In this document: piece after piece, positions 33,461 to 42,718 of the stretch
Layout: the number at the start of each line of letters is the position of its first letter
Position numbering within the stretch: the first letter of the stretch is position 1
Assembly (NCBI GenBank): GCA_001510385.1
Contig: LFFE01000018.1
Location: 1 to 63,027 of the forward strand
Reading direction: 5' to 3'
Source of the DNA: Actinobacteria bacterium casp-actino5
GTDB taxonomy: Bacteria; Actinomycetota; Acidimicrobiia; Acidimicrobiales; Ilumatobacteraceae
Length of the DNA: 63,027 nucleotides
Made by a program: the position numbers and the translations under genes
Notes under the pieces: model-generated
The model's database searches: none
The model's input: only the letters and a program-made list of their open reading frames with translations
Told to the model about the DNA's origin: nothing

Positions 33461-34161
33461 ACCAGCGGCCAGGGGTAACGCTGCCCGGTTTCGTCAATTG
33501 GGAACTCCCCAACCTCAGCTGTATGACGACAGCGTTCGCGCATGGCATCAATCTCATGGCGGTCAAGGAGTTCATCAAGTTCTTCTGGTGGCTGATCAGC
33601 TAGCCGACCGAGGGCCTCTCGATGGTGGGTAGCAATTGGCTCGCCGCCAAAATCCCAGATCACGGTCCGTAACTTGAACTCTGCAGCAAAACACAAGCCA
33701 TTGTCGATTGCCCACACATGATCATGAGCCAATAAGCAATGCCCACTTTTGCGGTCGGTGTTATTTGCCGCGAGGTCAAGCAGCGCAATGCCGCGCAACT
33801 CATCATGAAGATCTTCACGCGCTTCGTAAATGGTGAAGTAATGCTCTGAATGGTCAGCGTCAACGAACCACTGAACCGACCCAACGCCGAGAGGTCCATC
33901 TCGGATGATGGTGGGGGGAACTGCACCGATGTCGAGCGCTTCGCTCACCACGTACGCTGCTCGCTCACGACGGTGAAGTCCTGGCTCAAAGTCCCACAAA
34001 GGACGCTCACCGCGAATGGGTTTGTAGATTGCGCGATGCTCGACATCGCCGGAGCGCACGAAGACGGCGAACGTCGCATTTGAACTCCACGGCATTCGAC
34101 CTTCAATTTCAAGGTCGGCATGCTGTAAGAAATCGACGCGATCTAATTCATTCGTGGACAT
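33457..34161 (-). CDS. SCO1664-family protein with PI3/PI4-kinase-like catalytic motifs
   Basis: A 234-residue protein of the TIGR03843/SCO1664 family, largely actinobacterial. The key kinase positions are intact: Lys47 in AIYKPIRGERPLWDF (ATP Lys), a catalytic loop Asp129...Asn134-Thr-Asp-Arg137 (LLDLAANNTDRKSG), and Asp153-Asn154 in AIDNGLCF for metal. The last two closely resemble type II phosphatidylinositol 4-kinases (NTDR and AIDNGLAF). An active kinase on a lipid, small molecule or protein is therefore plausible, but no substrate is known. It overlaps the DUF3090 gene by 19 bases and the next gene by ATGA. Confidence 0.88.
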   Translation of the reverse strand: MSTNELDRVDFLQHADLEIEGRMPWSSNATFAVFVRSGDVEHRAIYKPIRGERPLWDFEPGLHRRERAAYVVSEALDIGAVPPTIIRDGPLGVGSVQWFVDADHSEHYFTIYEAREDLHDELRGIALLDLAANNTDRKSGHCLLAHDHVWAIDNGLCFAAEFKLRTVIWDFGGEPIATHHREALGRLADQPPEELDELLDRHEIDAMRERCRHTAEVGEFPIDETGQRYPWPLV

Positions 34162-34640
34162 ACGTGCCCATCAGGGTCGACCACGCCGTCACACCAGTGG
34201 CATGGTGGGCGTCCGGCTGATACTGCAGCATCGGCGTGTTCGCAGAATGCAGTTGCTTGGCCTCGGGTAATCGAAAGTCGAATCCGACCAAGATTTTCCA
34301 ACTCGTCATCCTCGGTTTCTCCCATTTCTGCGAGTTCGAGAATCAGGCGGTCGTTGTGGGTGTCGTAACCGAGAGCGATGCGACCGAGCACGAATGCTGG
34401 GTCGCTCGGCGTTGACAATGTCATAGAGCTGGCGATCGGTCGTTCGTCGGCGGGTGGAAGGTCTTGAAGGACGCTCATGAGATATTGGGAGATTGCTGCG
34501 ACCTGCATCTTCTCGCATTTCACGAAAAACCGTGAACTCTCACCGGACATCTGGAGAAAGAAGGTTCGCTGACCGGGCCGGCCAACTGCGCCGGTAGTGA
34601 ATACATCCACTTCGTCGAGGGAAGCGTCTATCGGATTCAT
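34143..34640 (-). CDS. DUF3090 family protein
   Basis: A 165-residue soluble protein of the DUF3090/TIGR03847 family (Rv2134c in M. tuberculosis). It starts MNPIDASLDEVDVFTTGAVG, includes FFLQMSGESSRFFVKCEKMQ, and ends in a cysteine-rich tail (CHWCDGVVDPDGHVCPRMN) that could bind zinc. Start ATG 34640 overlaps the phosphomutase stop (ATGA); the frame upstream lies inside that gene. Function unknown. The family is almost always next to MSMEG_4193-type phosphomutase and SCO1664, as here. Confidence 0.9.
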   Translation of the reverse strand: MNPIDASLDEVDVFTTGAVGRPGQRTFFLQMSGESSRFFVKCEKMQVAAISQYLMSVLQDLPPADERPIASSMTLSTPSDPAFVLGRIALGYDTHNDRLILELAEMGETEDDELENLGRIRLSITRGQATAFCEHADAAVSAGRPPCHWCDGVVDPDGHVCPRMN

Positions 34641-35287
34641 GACAATGCGAGGTCCCCAATTGGGCCACCTGTCGTGTTGATTGCAAGCGCTGCTGGGCCA
34701 TGCGAGGACCATGCAAGTGCGGAGATCGAACAGGTTGAAATGATGATTCGTTGAAAGAGGTCGAGGTGCGTGCCAACCGCGTGCGCAACAGCTGCTTTGA
34801 TTGGGTCGGCGTGCGAGACACATACGATGGTCCCACCCGGGTGCGCAGCGCGCAAGCGGTCAAGGGTGGAAACAATTCGAACCTGCATCTCAGTGAAGCT
34901 TTCACCATTTGGAAAACGAAACGTCGACGGGGCTCGTTGAACGGTTGACCATTCGGGCAGTTTGGAAAGTTTTGACAGTTGCGCTCCGGTCCAGTCACCA
35001 AATTCGCATTCAATCAGGCCACGGTCAATCTTTGGCTTTAGTCCACGAGCAGCGGCAATTGGGGCTGCGGTTTCCCGAGCGCGTTCAAGGGGTGAGCAAT
35101 ACACAGCATCAACTTGCTTGAGAGCGGAAATTCGTTGGGCAGCATTGTCAGCCTGCTCTCGTCCCGTGTCAGAGAGCGAGAGACCTTTCGCTCGACCTGG
35201 CAGCACCTTGCCTGTTGTTGGAGTGTTGCCATGGCGAACGAGGAGAATCGTTGTGAATGCCGGAGCTGCTGTTCGAGATTTTGCCAT
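34637..35287 (-). CDS. MSMEG_4193-family histidine phosphatase-superfamily protein (probable phosphomutase/phosphatase)
   Basis: A 216-residue member of the phosphoglycerate mutase-like superfamily (TIGR03848; Rv2135c in M. tuberculosis, reported to act as a phosphatase). The phospho-accepting His19 is in LLVRHGNT and the second catalytic His in VSHADPIK. Arg/Glu positions are in SPLERARETA and LIECEFGDWTG. It is the first gene of the four-gene operon and overlaps DUF3090 by ATGA. It could remove the phosphate that the kinase-like SCO1664 protein adds, but that is inference. Confidence 0.9.
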   Translation of the reverse strand: MAKSRTAAPAFTTILLVRHGNTPTTGKVLPGRAKGLSLSDTGREQADNAAQRISALKQVDAVYCSPLERARETAAPIAAARGLKPKIDRGLIECEFGDWTGAQLSKLSKLPEWSTVQRAPSTFRFPNGESFTEMQVRIVSTLDRLRAAHPGGTIVCVSHADPIKAAVAHAVGTHLDLFQRIIISTCSISALAWSSHGPAALAINTTGGPIGDLALS

Positions 35288-35323
35288 CGATCTGCAAACC
35301 TACTTCGGAAGCGGGGAGGACGC

Positions 35324-36028
35324 ATGAACGAGAGAACAGGTCAACCATCTGACAGCTTTGAATTACTCGAATCTGACATTGTGAACTGCCGGTCTTGTCA
35401 GCGTTTGGTGACGTGGCGAGAACAGGTAGCGGTCGAGAAGCGAGCGTCATATCGAGATGAGGAGTATTGGGGGCGGCCGGTCCCGGGTTTTGGAGACCGA
35501 GCAGCCCGAATTGTGTTTCTCGGTTTGGCTCCCGCTGCTCATGGGGCGAACCGAACTGGTCGCGTGTTTACCGGTGATCGAAGTGGGGACTGGTTGTTTC
35601 GGGCGCTGTATCGAGCTGGATTATCAAATCAGGCAGAGTCTCTCTCGCGAAACGATGGCCTCGAACTGTTGGATGCGTGGGTTCTCGCAGCGGTGCGCTG
35701 CGCCCCTCCGGCGAATAAACCGACCACACAGGAACGTGACGCGTGCGAAACCTTCCTTCATCGAGAGTTTTCGTTACTCACCAACTGCTCCGTGGTGGTG
35801 TGCTTAGGAGCATTTGGCTACCAGGCTGCATGCCGTCATTTTGGGATTTCGCCGCGGCCAGCATTTGGCCACGGTGTCGTCGTGCCAGCATCTGACTCGC
35901 ATCCGGCGCTGGTGTGCTCGTTCCATCCAAGCCAGCAGAACACGTTCACTGGCCGACTGACCGAGCAGATGTTTGATGAGGTCATAGAGAAGGCGACATC
36001 GATCGCCGATAGCCTCACATTCTCGTGA
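35324..36028 (+). CDS. Family 5 uracil-DNA glycosylase (UDGb-like)
   Basis: About 234 residues; an iron-sulfur uracil/deaminated-base DNA glycosylase. Start ATG 35324 follows GGGGAGGA at ideal spacing; the longer open frame to 35114 reads through the divergent phosphatase gene. Cysteine ligands appear in NCRSCQRLV, VRCAPPANKP and VVCLGAF. Motif 1 is GLAPAAHGANRTGRVFTGD and the C-terminal motif is CSFHPSQQNTFTGRLT. UDGb repairs uracil and hypoxanthine in DNA. Its stop overlaps the following lipoprotein start (GTGA). Confidence 0.9.
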   Translation: MNERTGQPSDSFELLESDIVNCRSCQRLVTWREQVAVEKRASYRDEEYWGRPVPGFGDRAARIVFLGLAPAAHGANRTGRVFTGDRSGDWLFRALYRAGLSNQAESLSRNDGLELLDAWVLAAVRCAPPANKPTTQERDACETFLHREFSLLTNCSVVVCLGAFGYQAACRHFGISPRPAFGHGVVVPASDSHPALVCSFHPSQQNTFTGRLTEQMFDEVIEKATSIADSLTFS

Positions 36029-36318
36029 GTACACAACGGCGTCCACTTCTCTCTTTGGCACTTGCTGCCCTCGTTACGGTGGTTGCCGTTGGATGTTCTA
36101 GCCCGCCACCAGCACGGCTTGTTGCAACGGAAATGATCGAGACACTCCGTGGAACCACCGATAGCAGTGGTGTCGACATCACTGATGCACAGGTTGATTG
36201 CATGCTCGGCGTTGTTCAAGCAATGTCTGAAGAAGAGGTTGAGACCATTGCGCTCAGTGCTGATCAGATCGTTCTCGACTCGTTCAGCGCAAAGCTCTCT
36301 GCTTGTCGCGGCCGCTGA
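36025..36318 (+). CDS. Small predicted lipoprotein
   Basis: A 97-residue protein with GTG start overlapping the UDG stop. The signal sequence LLSLALAALVTVVAVGC ends in a lipobox-like VAVGC, so Cys24 is the likely lipidated residue. The mature part is acidic, with one Cys in VDCMLG and one in SACRGR that could pair. No known family recognised. Its stop abuts the stop of the convergent FrhB-like gene. Confidence 0.7.
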   Translation: MSTQRRPLLSLALAALVTVVAVGCSSPPPARLVATEMIETLRGTTDSSGVDITDAQVDCMLGVVQAMSEEEVETIALSADQIVLDSFSAKLSACRGR

Positions 36319-37500
36319 TTAGCTCGCTGGAGCGGGTGCGGCAGCTTTTTTCTTCGGTGGTGGCACACCGACAGCAGGTGCAGGGTCAGCATCAGATGGC
36401 CACCGTCGACGGCTGACAATCGACAGCATCCGAAGCAGTTTCATCGCTTTCTCATCCTCTTGTGCGGGACGAGATTCGATGACGCCGTCTGCGATCATTC
36501 TGTTGATGACCTCGACGCCAAGGTCGGTCCGGACAATGGTGAGGGTCCAATCATTGTCTTCGCCAATTCCGCCAGTGGAAATATCGGCATGCTCTGCGGC
36601 GAAGTCAGGGCAATGGGTGCAGCCCTTTCGCGTCCAGCCGTGGCATTCCTTCAGATCGATCTCGTGATACGAGCCATCTTTCATCCAGATCTGGAAGGCA
36701 CCTTTGATGTTCATCTTCACCATGTCTTGTTTCTTCAGGCCGTACTTGGCCTCGAAGAGTTCGGTAAAAATGGCATCGTCGAAGGTCTTTGAACAGAGCA
36801 GGCCGATGTTGAATTGGAAGGGCTTTGAGACCTTTCCGGCACGGCGATCCCACATCGTTGGAGGCGATGATGTTTGGCATCCCATTCCCACGAGGGCGAG
36901 CCGCTCATGTCCTGCTGCTTTTGCTTCCGGAAGGGCAAGCGGATTCGCGCAGTAGGTATAGCGGCTTCCAGCGGTTGCAAGAATTTCTTCTCGGGTTGAG
37001 ACGACGACGGGTTTTGCCTTCCACGCGTCGTCTTCTTCAACTCCCGATACGAGTGCGGCGTCGATGTAATCGTTCTCGCGAAGCCAGATCAGCATCGCTG
37101 AGACGAATCCGCCGTCCTGGCCCATCTGGTGGACCATGTTGTCGCTGGCACGAGTGAGTAGTAGTTGCTGCCAAATTCCTGCCATTTCGTCCGGTTCACG
37201 GACCCGGCCAAAGAGGTGCATGTCAGCCGATGTTTCCCATGCGCCGTAGCGGGGGCATGCACGAGTGCAGGTTGTGCAGCCCTTTTCGCCGTGAACGCAA
37301 TTGTCAGGGCCAAGCTCTGATTCGAGATGGAACGGCAGATACTTGCCCTCTTCGTGCTCGTATCCAATGACATCATGAGGGCATGTGACAACACACCCGG
37401 AACAGCCTGTGCAAAGTCCAGTGTCAATGACCTCGGCTTTGAGTTCTTTCCACTGCGCGGTCCAGCGGGTTGGAGCGGCAGGTTGTTCGGTCGTGCTCAT
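36319..37500 (-). CDS. FrhB-like coenzyme F420 hydrogenase/dehydrogenase beta-subunit family protein
   Basis: A 393-residue iron-sulfur flavoprotein. A ferredoxin-type N-terminus carries Cys30, 33, 36 and 40 (CTGCSGCVVTC), and a second Cys set lies in NCVHGEKGCTTCTRAC. The FrhB N- and C-domains follow, with GQDGGFVSAML, GSRYTYCANPL, GMGCQTSSP and CTHCPDFAAEHADIS. FrhB proteins transfer electrons between F420 and iron-sulfur or FAD centres. No hydrogenase genes are nearby, so it is probably a stand-alone F420-linked reductase. The C-terminus is a Pro/Ala/Lys-rich tail. Confidence 0.85.
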   Translation of the reverse strand: MSTTEQPAAPTRWTAQWKELKAEVIDTGLCTGCSGCVVTCPHDVIGYEHEEGKYLPFHLESELGPDNCVHGEKGCTTCTRACPRYGAWETSADMHLFGRVREPDEMAGIWQQLLLTRASDNMVHQMGQDGGFVSAMLIWLRENDYIDAALVSGVEEDDAWKAKPVVVSTREEILATAGSRYTYCANPLALPEAKAAGHERLALVGMGCQTSSPPTMWDRRAGKVSKPFQFNIGLLCSKTFDDAIFTELFEAKYGLKKQDMVKMNIKGAFQIWMKDGSYHEIDLKECHGWTRKGCTHCPDFAAEHADISTGGIGEDNDWTLTIVRTDLGVEVINRMIADGVIESRPAQEDEKAMKLLRMLSIVSRRRWPSDADPAPAVGVPPPKKKAAAPAPAS

Positions 37501-37554
37501 CTCTACAACGTAGGCGATGCGAAGGTCACGAACGTATCTGGCACGAACGAATTG

Positions 37555-39112
<1,558 letters not shown>

Positions 39113-39135
39113 GAACTCGAACCTAGGTGAGAGAT

Positions 39136-39162
39136 GTTTCTGGAATGTTTCAGAAACGTTTG
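39136..39162 (-). promoter_or_regulatory. GlnR-like half-site array upstream of amt copy 1
   Basis: On the minus strand CAAAC, GAAAC and GAAAC stand at an 11-bp register (CAAAC-N6-GAAAC-N6-GAAAC). The GlnR consensus is GTnAC-N6-GAAAC, so only the GAAAC halves fit well. Position is 24-50 bases upstream of the amt start. It is weaker than the site at 41094-41131. Confidence 0.4.
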
Positions 39163-39183
39163 AATTTGTTCAGAGACGCGCAA

Positions 39184-39210
39184 CTCCCGGACCGTAGAAC
39201 GGTCCGGGAG
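39184..39210. terminator. Perfect 12-bp hairpin downstream of PII copy 2
   Basis: A perfect inverted repeat: 12-bp arms CTCCCGGACCGT/ACGGTCCGGGAG around a three-base loop. It lies after the second PII gene and before amt copy 1 on the minus strand. No T-tract follows, but the stem is very stable; it could terminate, attenuate or protect the upstream transcript. Confidence 0.65.
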
Positions 39211-39243
39211 CGCCCCTACCCCGCACAAGGGTGGAAAGGGGCG
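39211..39243. terminator. Second GC-rich hairpin beside 39184-39210
   Basis: CGCCCCT/AGGGGCG outer arms with an inner ACCC/GGGT pairing, directly adjoining the 12-bp hairpin. Together the two form a tandem stem-loop between the amt-PII units. Confidence 0.5.
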
Positions 39244-39269
39244 GGCGACGATGCCCCTGGCTGTCGGTG

Positions 39270-39623
<354 letters not shown>

Positions 39624-39634
39624 TCAGGGAGTTC

Positions 39635-41011
39635 TCAGGAGCTGACCGTGACCGAGTCACTGCTGTAGCCAGTAAGACCGTGCTCAAGTACGTCGAGACC
39701 TTCAATTTCTTCTTCTGCCGATACCCGAAGGCCGATGGTGGCCTTGATGATGCTGAAGAGAATGGCTGTGGTAACCGACACCCACGCAATGATGATGAGA
39801 AGCATGACTGCCTGCATAAGGAGCTGGTCAGTGCCTCCACCGTAGAAGAGGCCAGCATTCTCACGACCCAAGAACGCATCGTCGTACTTGGCGAATAGGC
39901 CAATCGAAAGCGTTCCCCAGATGCCGCAGACTCCGTGAACGGAAATTGCACCGACAGGATCGTCGACTTTGACCTTGTCAAAGAAGTACACGGAGTAGAC
40001 GACGATGATGCCGCCGATGCCGCCGATCAGTGCTGCCGGCAGTGGATCGACAGTTCCACATGGTGCGGTGATGGCAACGAGGCCAGCAAGTGCACCGTTG
40101 CCGACCATTGCGATGTCAGGCTTGCCTGCTTTCAACCAGATCGTGATAGCTGAGAATAGGCCGCCGGCTGCAGCTGCAATCATCGTGTTCACAGCAACTG
40201 ACATCACGTACTGGTCGGCAGCGAGTTCGGAGCCTGGGTTGAACCCGAACCATCCCATCCACAGGATGAAGACACCGAGAATGGCGAAGGGGATGTTGTG
40301 GCCTGGGATGGCTCGGGGAGTTCCGTCGGCGGCGTACTTGCCGATTCGAGGTCCGAGGAACATCGCTCCCATGAGGGCAGCGATACCGCCAACCATGTGC
40401 ACGATGCCGGAACCTGCGAAGTCAGAGTAAACGGCGTCACCGATCGATATTTGCGCAATGAGTCCGCCGCCCCACGTCCAGTGAACGACAACTGGGTAGA
40501 TGAAGGCGCACATGACAAGGCTGAACACCAAATATGCGGTGAACTTTGTTCGTTCCGCCATTGCACCTGAAGCGATGGTCACTGCAGTCGCTGCGAAGAC
40601 TGCCTGGAAGAAGAATGTTGTTGCGGGGCTAAGTCCACCGTCGAAGGCCGAGTAGTCGTCGAAACCGCCGAGGAAGAAGTTGTCACTTCCAAGCCATTTG
40701 TTTCCGCCTGAACCGAACGCGAACGCGTATCCAGTTGCGAAGAAGGCGAGGATGCCAACGATTGCATCGGCCATGTTCTTCGCAAAGATATTGACAACAT
40801 TTTTCGCCCGGGTGAGACCTGCTTCAACAAGCGCGAAGCCTGCCTGCATGAAGAACACCAAAATTCCGGCGATGAACACCCAGAGGTTGTTGAGAACAAC
40901 CTGCACGTCGTCGGGGGTGAGTTCTTGAGCGAATCCAATTGAAGGCATGAGGGCAACCAACGCTGCCGTTCCGCCCAAACCGGAGATAATTCGTAGAGCA
41001 CGTGAGTTCAC
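39635..41011 (-). CDS. amt: Ammonium transporter (copy 2, with N-terminal signal)
   Basis: A 458-residue Amt protein. The N-terminus looks like a cleavable signal (LGGTAALVALMPSIGFAQE). The first channel helix reads FFMQAGFALVEAGLTRAKN, which marks a different Amt subfamily from copy 1 (FMTPGLAFFYGG). Conserved stretches include DFAGSGIVHMVGG and GVCGIWGTLSIGLFA. The C-terminal tail contains EEEIEGLDVLEHG. It is paired with PII copy 2 and preceded by an array of GlnR-box-like pentamers. Confidence 0.94.
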   Translation of the reverse strand: MNSRALRIISGLGGTAALVALMPSIGFAQELTPDDVQVVLNNLWVFIAGILVFFMQAGFALVEAGLTRAKNVVNIFAKNMADAIVGILAFFATGYAFAFGSGGNKWLGSDNFFLGGFDDYSAFDGGLSPATTFFFQAVFAATAVTIASGAMAERTKFTAYLVFSLVMCAFIYPVVVHWTWGGGLIAQISIGDAVYSDFAGSGIVHMVGGIAALMGAMFLGPRIGKYAADGTPRAIPGHNIPFAILGVFILWMGWFGFNPGSELAADQYVMSVAVNTMIAAAAGGLFSAITIWLKAGKPDIAMVGNGALAGLVAITAPCGTVDPLPAALIGGIGGIIVVYSVYFFDKVKVDDPVGAISVHGVCGIWGTLSIGLFAKYDDAFLGRENAGLFYGGGTDQLLMQAVMLLIIIAWVSVTTAILFSIIKATIGLRVSAEEEIEGLDVLEHGLTGYSSDSVTVSS

Positions 41012-41093
41012 GTGAACCTCCTCTGTAGTGGTGGGATTAGGGGCGTCCCACCGGCCACGCTGCCCGGGACGAGAGAGAAGGTATGCGATGAAG

Positions 41094-41131
41094 TTTTCGC
41101 AAGTGTCGCCAAATTGTTTCTAGTTTGTGAC
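41094..41131 (-). promoter_or_regulatory. Tandem GlnR-type operator upstream of amt copy 2
   Basis: Minus strand reads GTCAC-N6-GAAAC-N6-GCGAC-N6-GAAAA, four pentamers at exact 11-bp steps. The first pair fits the published actinobacterial GlnR box (GTnAC-N6-GAAAC) fully; the second pair has one mismatch per half. Two boxes 22 bp apart is the arrangement known for amtB promoters in Streptomyces. The array starts 83 bases upstream of the amt ATG. Confidence 0.7.
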
Positions 41132-41139
41132 CAGTTTGT

Positions 41140-41364
41140 TCAGTTGGTCAGCATCCACCCTCGACGGCGAACGGTGACGATGCGATCAGCACCAATGTGA
41201 GTTCGTATTGCAGAGATCAACGCGTCACATCGGCGGTCGCTGAGGTTGGAGAGCTCGGCTTCACGAATGATGTGGAAGCGACTGACGACACGGCCTTTGT
41301 GTGCTTCTAGCACCGCGTACACAGCTGATTCTTGGGGAGAAAGCAGGATGCTAGGCGATGACAT
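41140..41364 (-). CDS. Stand-alone OmpR/PhoB-type winged-helix protein
   Basis: A 74-residue protein made only of an OmpR-type DNA-binding domain: LSPQESAVYAVLEAHKGRVV, a recognition-helix region SDRRCDALISAIRTHIG, and the wing IVTVRRRGWML. There is no receiver domain. In-frame sequence upstream has a stop and no ATG, GTG or TTG before 41364, so it is not a truncated call. It lies directly upstream of, and on the same strand as, amt copy 2, and its stop is nine bases before the GlnR-like operator. A role as nitrogen regulator is inferred from position; GlnR itself is of this DNA-binding type. Confidence 0.75.
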   Translation of the reverse strand: MSSPSILLSPQESAVYAVLEAHKGRVVSRFHIIREAELSNLSDRRCDALISAIRTHIGADRIVTVRRRGWMLTN

Positions 41365-41469
41365 GGGTACATCGTTTCGCGTCTTCGTGACGCGAATGTT
41401 GGAGAAAAATGAACGCTGTGTTTCGAGGTCAGTTGTCGCTTCTTACGAGAAGCGGGGCAGAATATCCCT

Positions 41470-42705
41470 ATGGACTTGACGTACCCCCAAGAGGCCGAGG
41501 ACTTCCGCGTTGAGATCAGCGCTTGGTTAAAGGACAACCTTCCAGATGGTTGGTTTGAGCCAGAATTCTCGATGAACGAGGAAGAGAAAGCTGAGTTCAA
41601 CCGCGAATGGCCGAAGAAATTGTTTGAAGGCGGTTGGATCTGTGCGACATGGCCAACCGAGTACGGCGGTAAGGGCCTTACAACCATGCAAGGTGTTGTG
41701 CTTGCAGAAGAATTCGCCCGTGCGCGTGCCCCAATGCGCGGCGACTTCTTTGGCGACACACTCGTAGGCCCAACGCTGTTGCAATGGGGAACCGAGGAGC
41801 AAAAGCAGCAGTTTCTTCCCGGAATTCTGAAGGGCGAAATTCGATGGTGTCAGGGATTCTCAGAGCCAAACTCAGGATCAGACTTGGCAAGCCTCAAGAC
41901 GACTGCGGTGCTCGATGGCAACGAATGGGTCATCAACGGTCAGAAGGTGTGGACAACCCAAGGCCATCACGCTGACTATTGCTTCCTCCTAACACGGACT
42001 GATGCTGACTCGCCGAAGCATGCGGGTATCTCGTATCTCCTCGTACCAATGCGCCAACCTGGAATTGAGGTTCGAGGGATTACGCAGCCTGACGGCACTG
42101 CCGAATTCTGTGAAGTGTTCTTCACTGATGCCCGCTGCCCAGCGGAGAACGTTGTTGGTGGCATTAATAATGGATGGAAGGTTGCGAACTCGACGCTCGC
42201 ATTTGAACGTGGGCAGTCAGCAACAACCGGTTACCGCCGTTTCGAAGAGGAGTACCGCATCCTCGTCGATGTTGCGACAGAGAATGGTCAAATCAACGAT
42301 CCAATGATCCGTCAGCGACTGATGGAGTACTACACGAAAGTGCAGATTCTCAAAGTTAATGGCCTACGCAATTTGACGAGCACCTTGAACAAGAGCAAGG
42401 ACATGGGAACGATGGCGTTGGGTGCGACGAACAAAATGTTCTGGTCAGAGATGCACAAGGCTGCAATGGAACTCGCTCTTGACATCTTTGGAGCCGAGTC
42501 AATGCTGATTGATGCCGGTCCTGCAAGCGGTTCGTGGCCAGGAGCACTGCGAGATCGTCGTCGCGAGGGCTATCCGGTGAGTGCCATGATGTCGTCGTTC
42601 TTCTTCTCAAGGTCAGAAACGATCTGGGGTGGAACTAGCCAGATCCAACGCAACATTGTTGGTGAGCGAGTCCTCGGACTTCCAAAAGAACCGAAACCCG
42701 GCTGA
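41470..42705 (+). CDS. Acyl-CoA dehydrogenase family protein
   Basis: A 411-residue FAD-dependent acyl-CoA dehydrogenase. N-terminal helical domain (WPTEYGGKGLTTMQ), beta domain with the FAD/substrate motif CQGFSEPNSGSDLASLKT and WVINGQKVWTTQ, and a C-terminal helical domain with SETIWGGTSQIQRNIVGERVLGLP. It would oxidise an acyl-CoA and pass electrons to ETF (30630-32421). Chain-length or steroid side-chain specificity cannot be told. The next gene starts 13 bases after its stop. Confidence 0.92.
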   Translation: MDLTYPQEAEDFRVEISAWLKDNLPDGWFEPEFSMNEEEKAEFNREWPKKLFEGGWICATWPTEYGGKGLTTMQGVVLAEEFARARAPMRGDFFGDTLVGPTLLQWGTEEQKQQFLPGILKGEIRWCQGFSEPNSGSDLASLKTTAVLDGNEWVINGQKVWTTQGHHADYCFLLTRTDADSPKHAGISYLLVPMRQPGIEVRGITQPDGTAEFCEVFFTDARCPAENVVGGINNGWKVANSTLAFERGQSATTGYRRFEEEYRILVDVATENGQINDPMIRQRLMEYYTKVQILKVNGLRNLTSTLNKSKDMGTMALGATNKMFWSEMHKAAMELALDIFGAESMLIDAGPASGSWPGALRDRRREGYPVSAMMSSFFFSRSETIWGGTSQIQRNIVGERVLGLPKEPKPG

Positions 42706-42718
42706 TCTGAGGCTGCAA

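Noticed and set aside
32459-35287. Toxin-antitoxin or phage-defence island
   Set aside because: Three members belong to core actinobacterial families with conserved linkage, and no mobile-element genes are near.
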